Shown one piece after another: positions 63,835 through 64,000 of a stretch of DNA of 64,000 nucleotides (position 1 is the stretch's first letter; each line of letters opens with the position of its first letter). The stretch is from contig NZ_NRSM01000004.1 of assembly GCF_016584105.1 (NCBI RefSeq), positions 110,688 through 174,687 on the forward strand. The letters run 5' to 3'. Made by a program: the position numbers and the translations under genes. Below the pieces are notes generated by a model. The model ran no database searches, was not told the DNA's origin, and worked only from the letters and a program-made list of their open reading frames with translations. The stretch is from Ectothiorhodospira shaposhnikovii (lineage in GTDB: Bacteria; Pseudomonadota; Gammaproteobacteria; Ectothiorhodospirales; Ectothiorhodospiraceae).

Positions 63835-64000
63835 GCTATCTACTCCTGGCAATAATAGTATGGGGCGCTGAATCATCCATCGATACCCCATCACCAAGAC
63901 CGCCATAGAAGTATTTTTGACAACCCCAGAAACGCCGTCAATACTCGATGTTAAAGCGTTGTTGGGGTTGGCACGATGGCTGGATCAGCGGCGTGACCCG
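63835..64000. other. Right edge, non-coding upstream region
   Basis: The last 166 bases hold the upstream region of the PRC-barrel gene. They share an ATCATCCATC block with the region upstream of the truncated copy near 60444. Nothing else is supported; the window ends before any further gene can be judged. Confidence 0.5.

Noticed and set aside
63907..64000. Possible start of another gene at the right edge
   Set aside because: No start codon with a plausible continuation can be judged in under 100 bases.

Overview
The window looks like a chromosome segment of a GC-rich gammaproteobacterium, probably Chromatiales/Ectothiorhodospiraceae-like. The reasons are a Tat-exported high-potential iron-sulfur protein (HiPIP), a complete Mrp Na+/H+ antiporter operon, gammaproteobacterial forms of FabA, YfaZ, MazG and NadC, and an E. 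coli-like type I-E CRISPR system. The genus is inference. I see no rRNA, tRNA, insertion sequence or prophage.

Left end (1-8.7 kb, all on the minus strand): the leader-proximal end of a type I-E CRISPR array (four identical 29-nt repeats, three complete 32-nt spacers, continuing beyond base 1). It is followed by an AT-rich leader with an IHF-like site and a full operon read toward the array: cas3, cse1, cse2, cas7e, cas5e, cas6e, cas1e, cas2e. Cas3 is separated from Cascade by 212 bp.

8.9-18.6 kb (minus) is a cyclic-di-GMP block: a large PAS-GGDEF-EAL protein, then a siaABCD-type switch (SiaA phosphatase, SiaB kinase, SiaC phosphoprotein, SiaD diguanylate cyclase). Immediately upstream of siaA is a NIT-sensor protein with a degenerate GGDEF and an intact EAL, possibly the opposing phosphodiesterase.

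18.6-30.4 kb: an rRNA-methyltransferase-like gene; an overlapping minus-strand run (HExxH protein, NTF2-like protein, lipocalin, HerA-like ATPase); HiPIP; a plus-strand operon iorA-iorB-paaK-ACT-DUF3422 whose leader may fold; and an opposing acyl-CoA ligase.

30.4-47 kb: a chemoreceptor with a periplasmic CxxCH heme motif behind a sigma-28-like promoter; a DUF1538 membrane protein/P-II-like/CBS operon; nadC, mazG, yfaZ; mrpA-G; an SH3-domain membrane protein; a rhodanese; and two genes I do not recognise.

47-59.9 kb: fabA; a GCS2-type ligase overlapping an M14-type deacylase; a transglutaminase-like protein; and a 2856-residue cyclic beta-1,2-glucan synthase-like protein coupled to a BON lipoprotein.

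59.6-64 kb: a stress-gene island (BON, CsbD, PRC-barrel, DUF3185) that has been duplicated and partly decayed. It holds a truncated PRC-barrel start, a BON remnant in the other copy, a PRC-barrel gene whose C-terminus reads through that remnant, and a frameshifted start of what looks like a PHB-depolymerase-type esterase next to its usual CopG-like partner. This is the clearest evidence of local rearrangement in the window.
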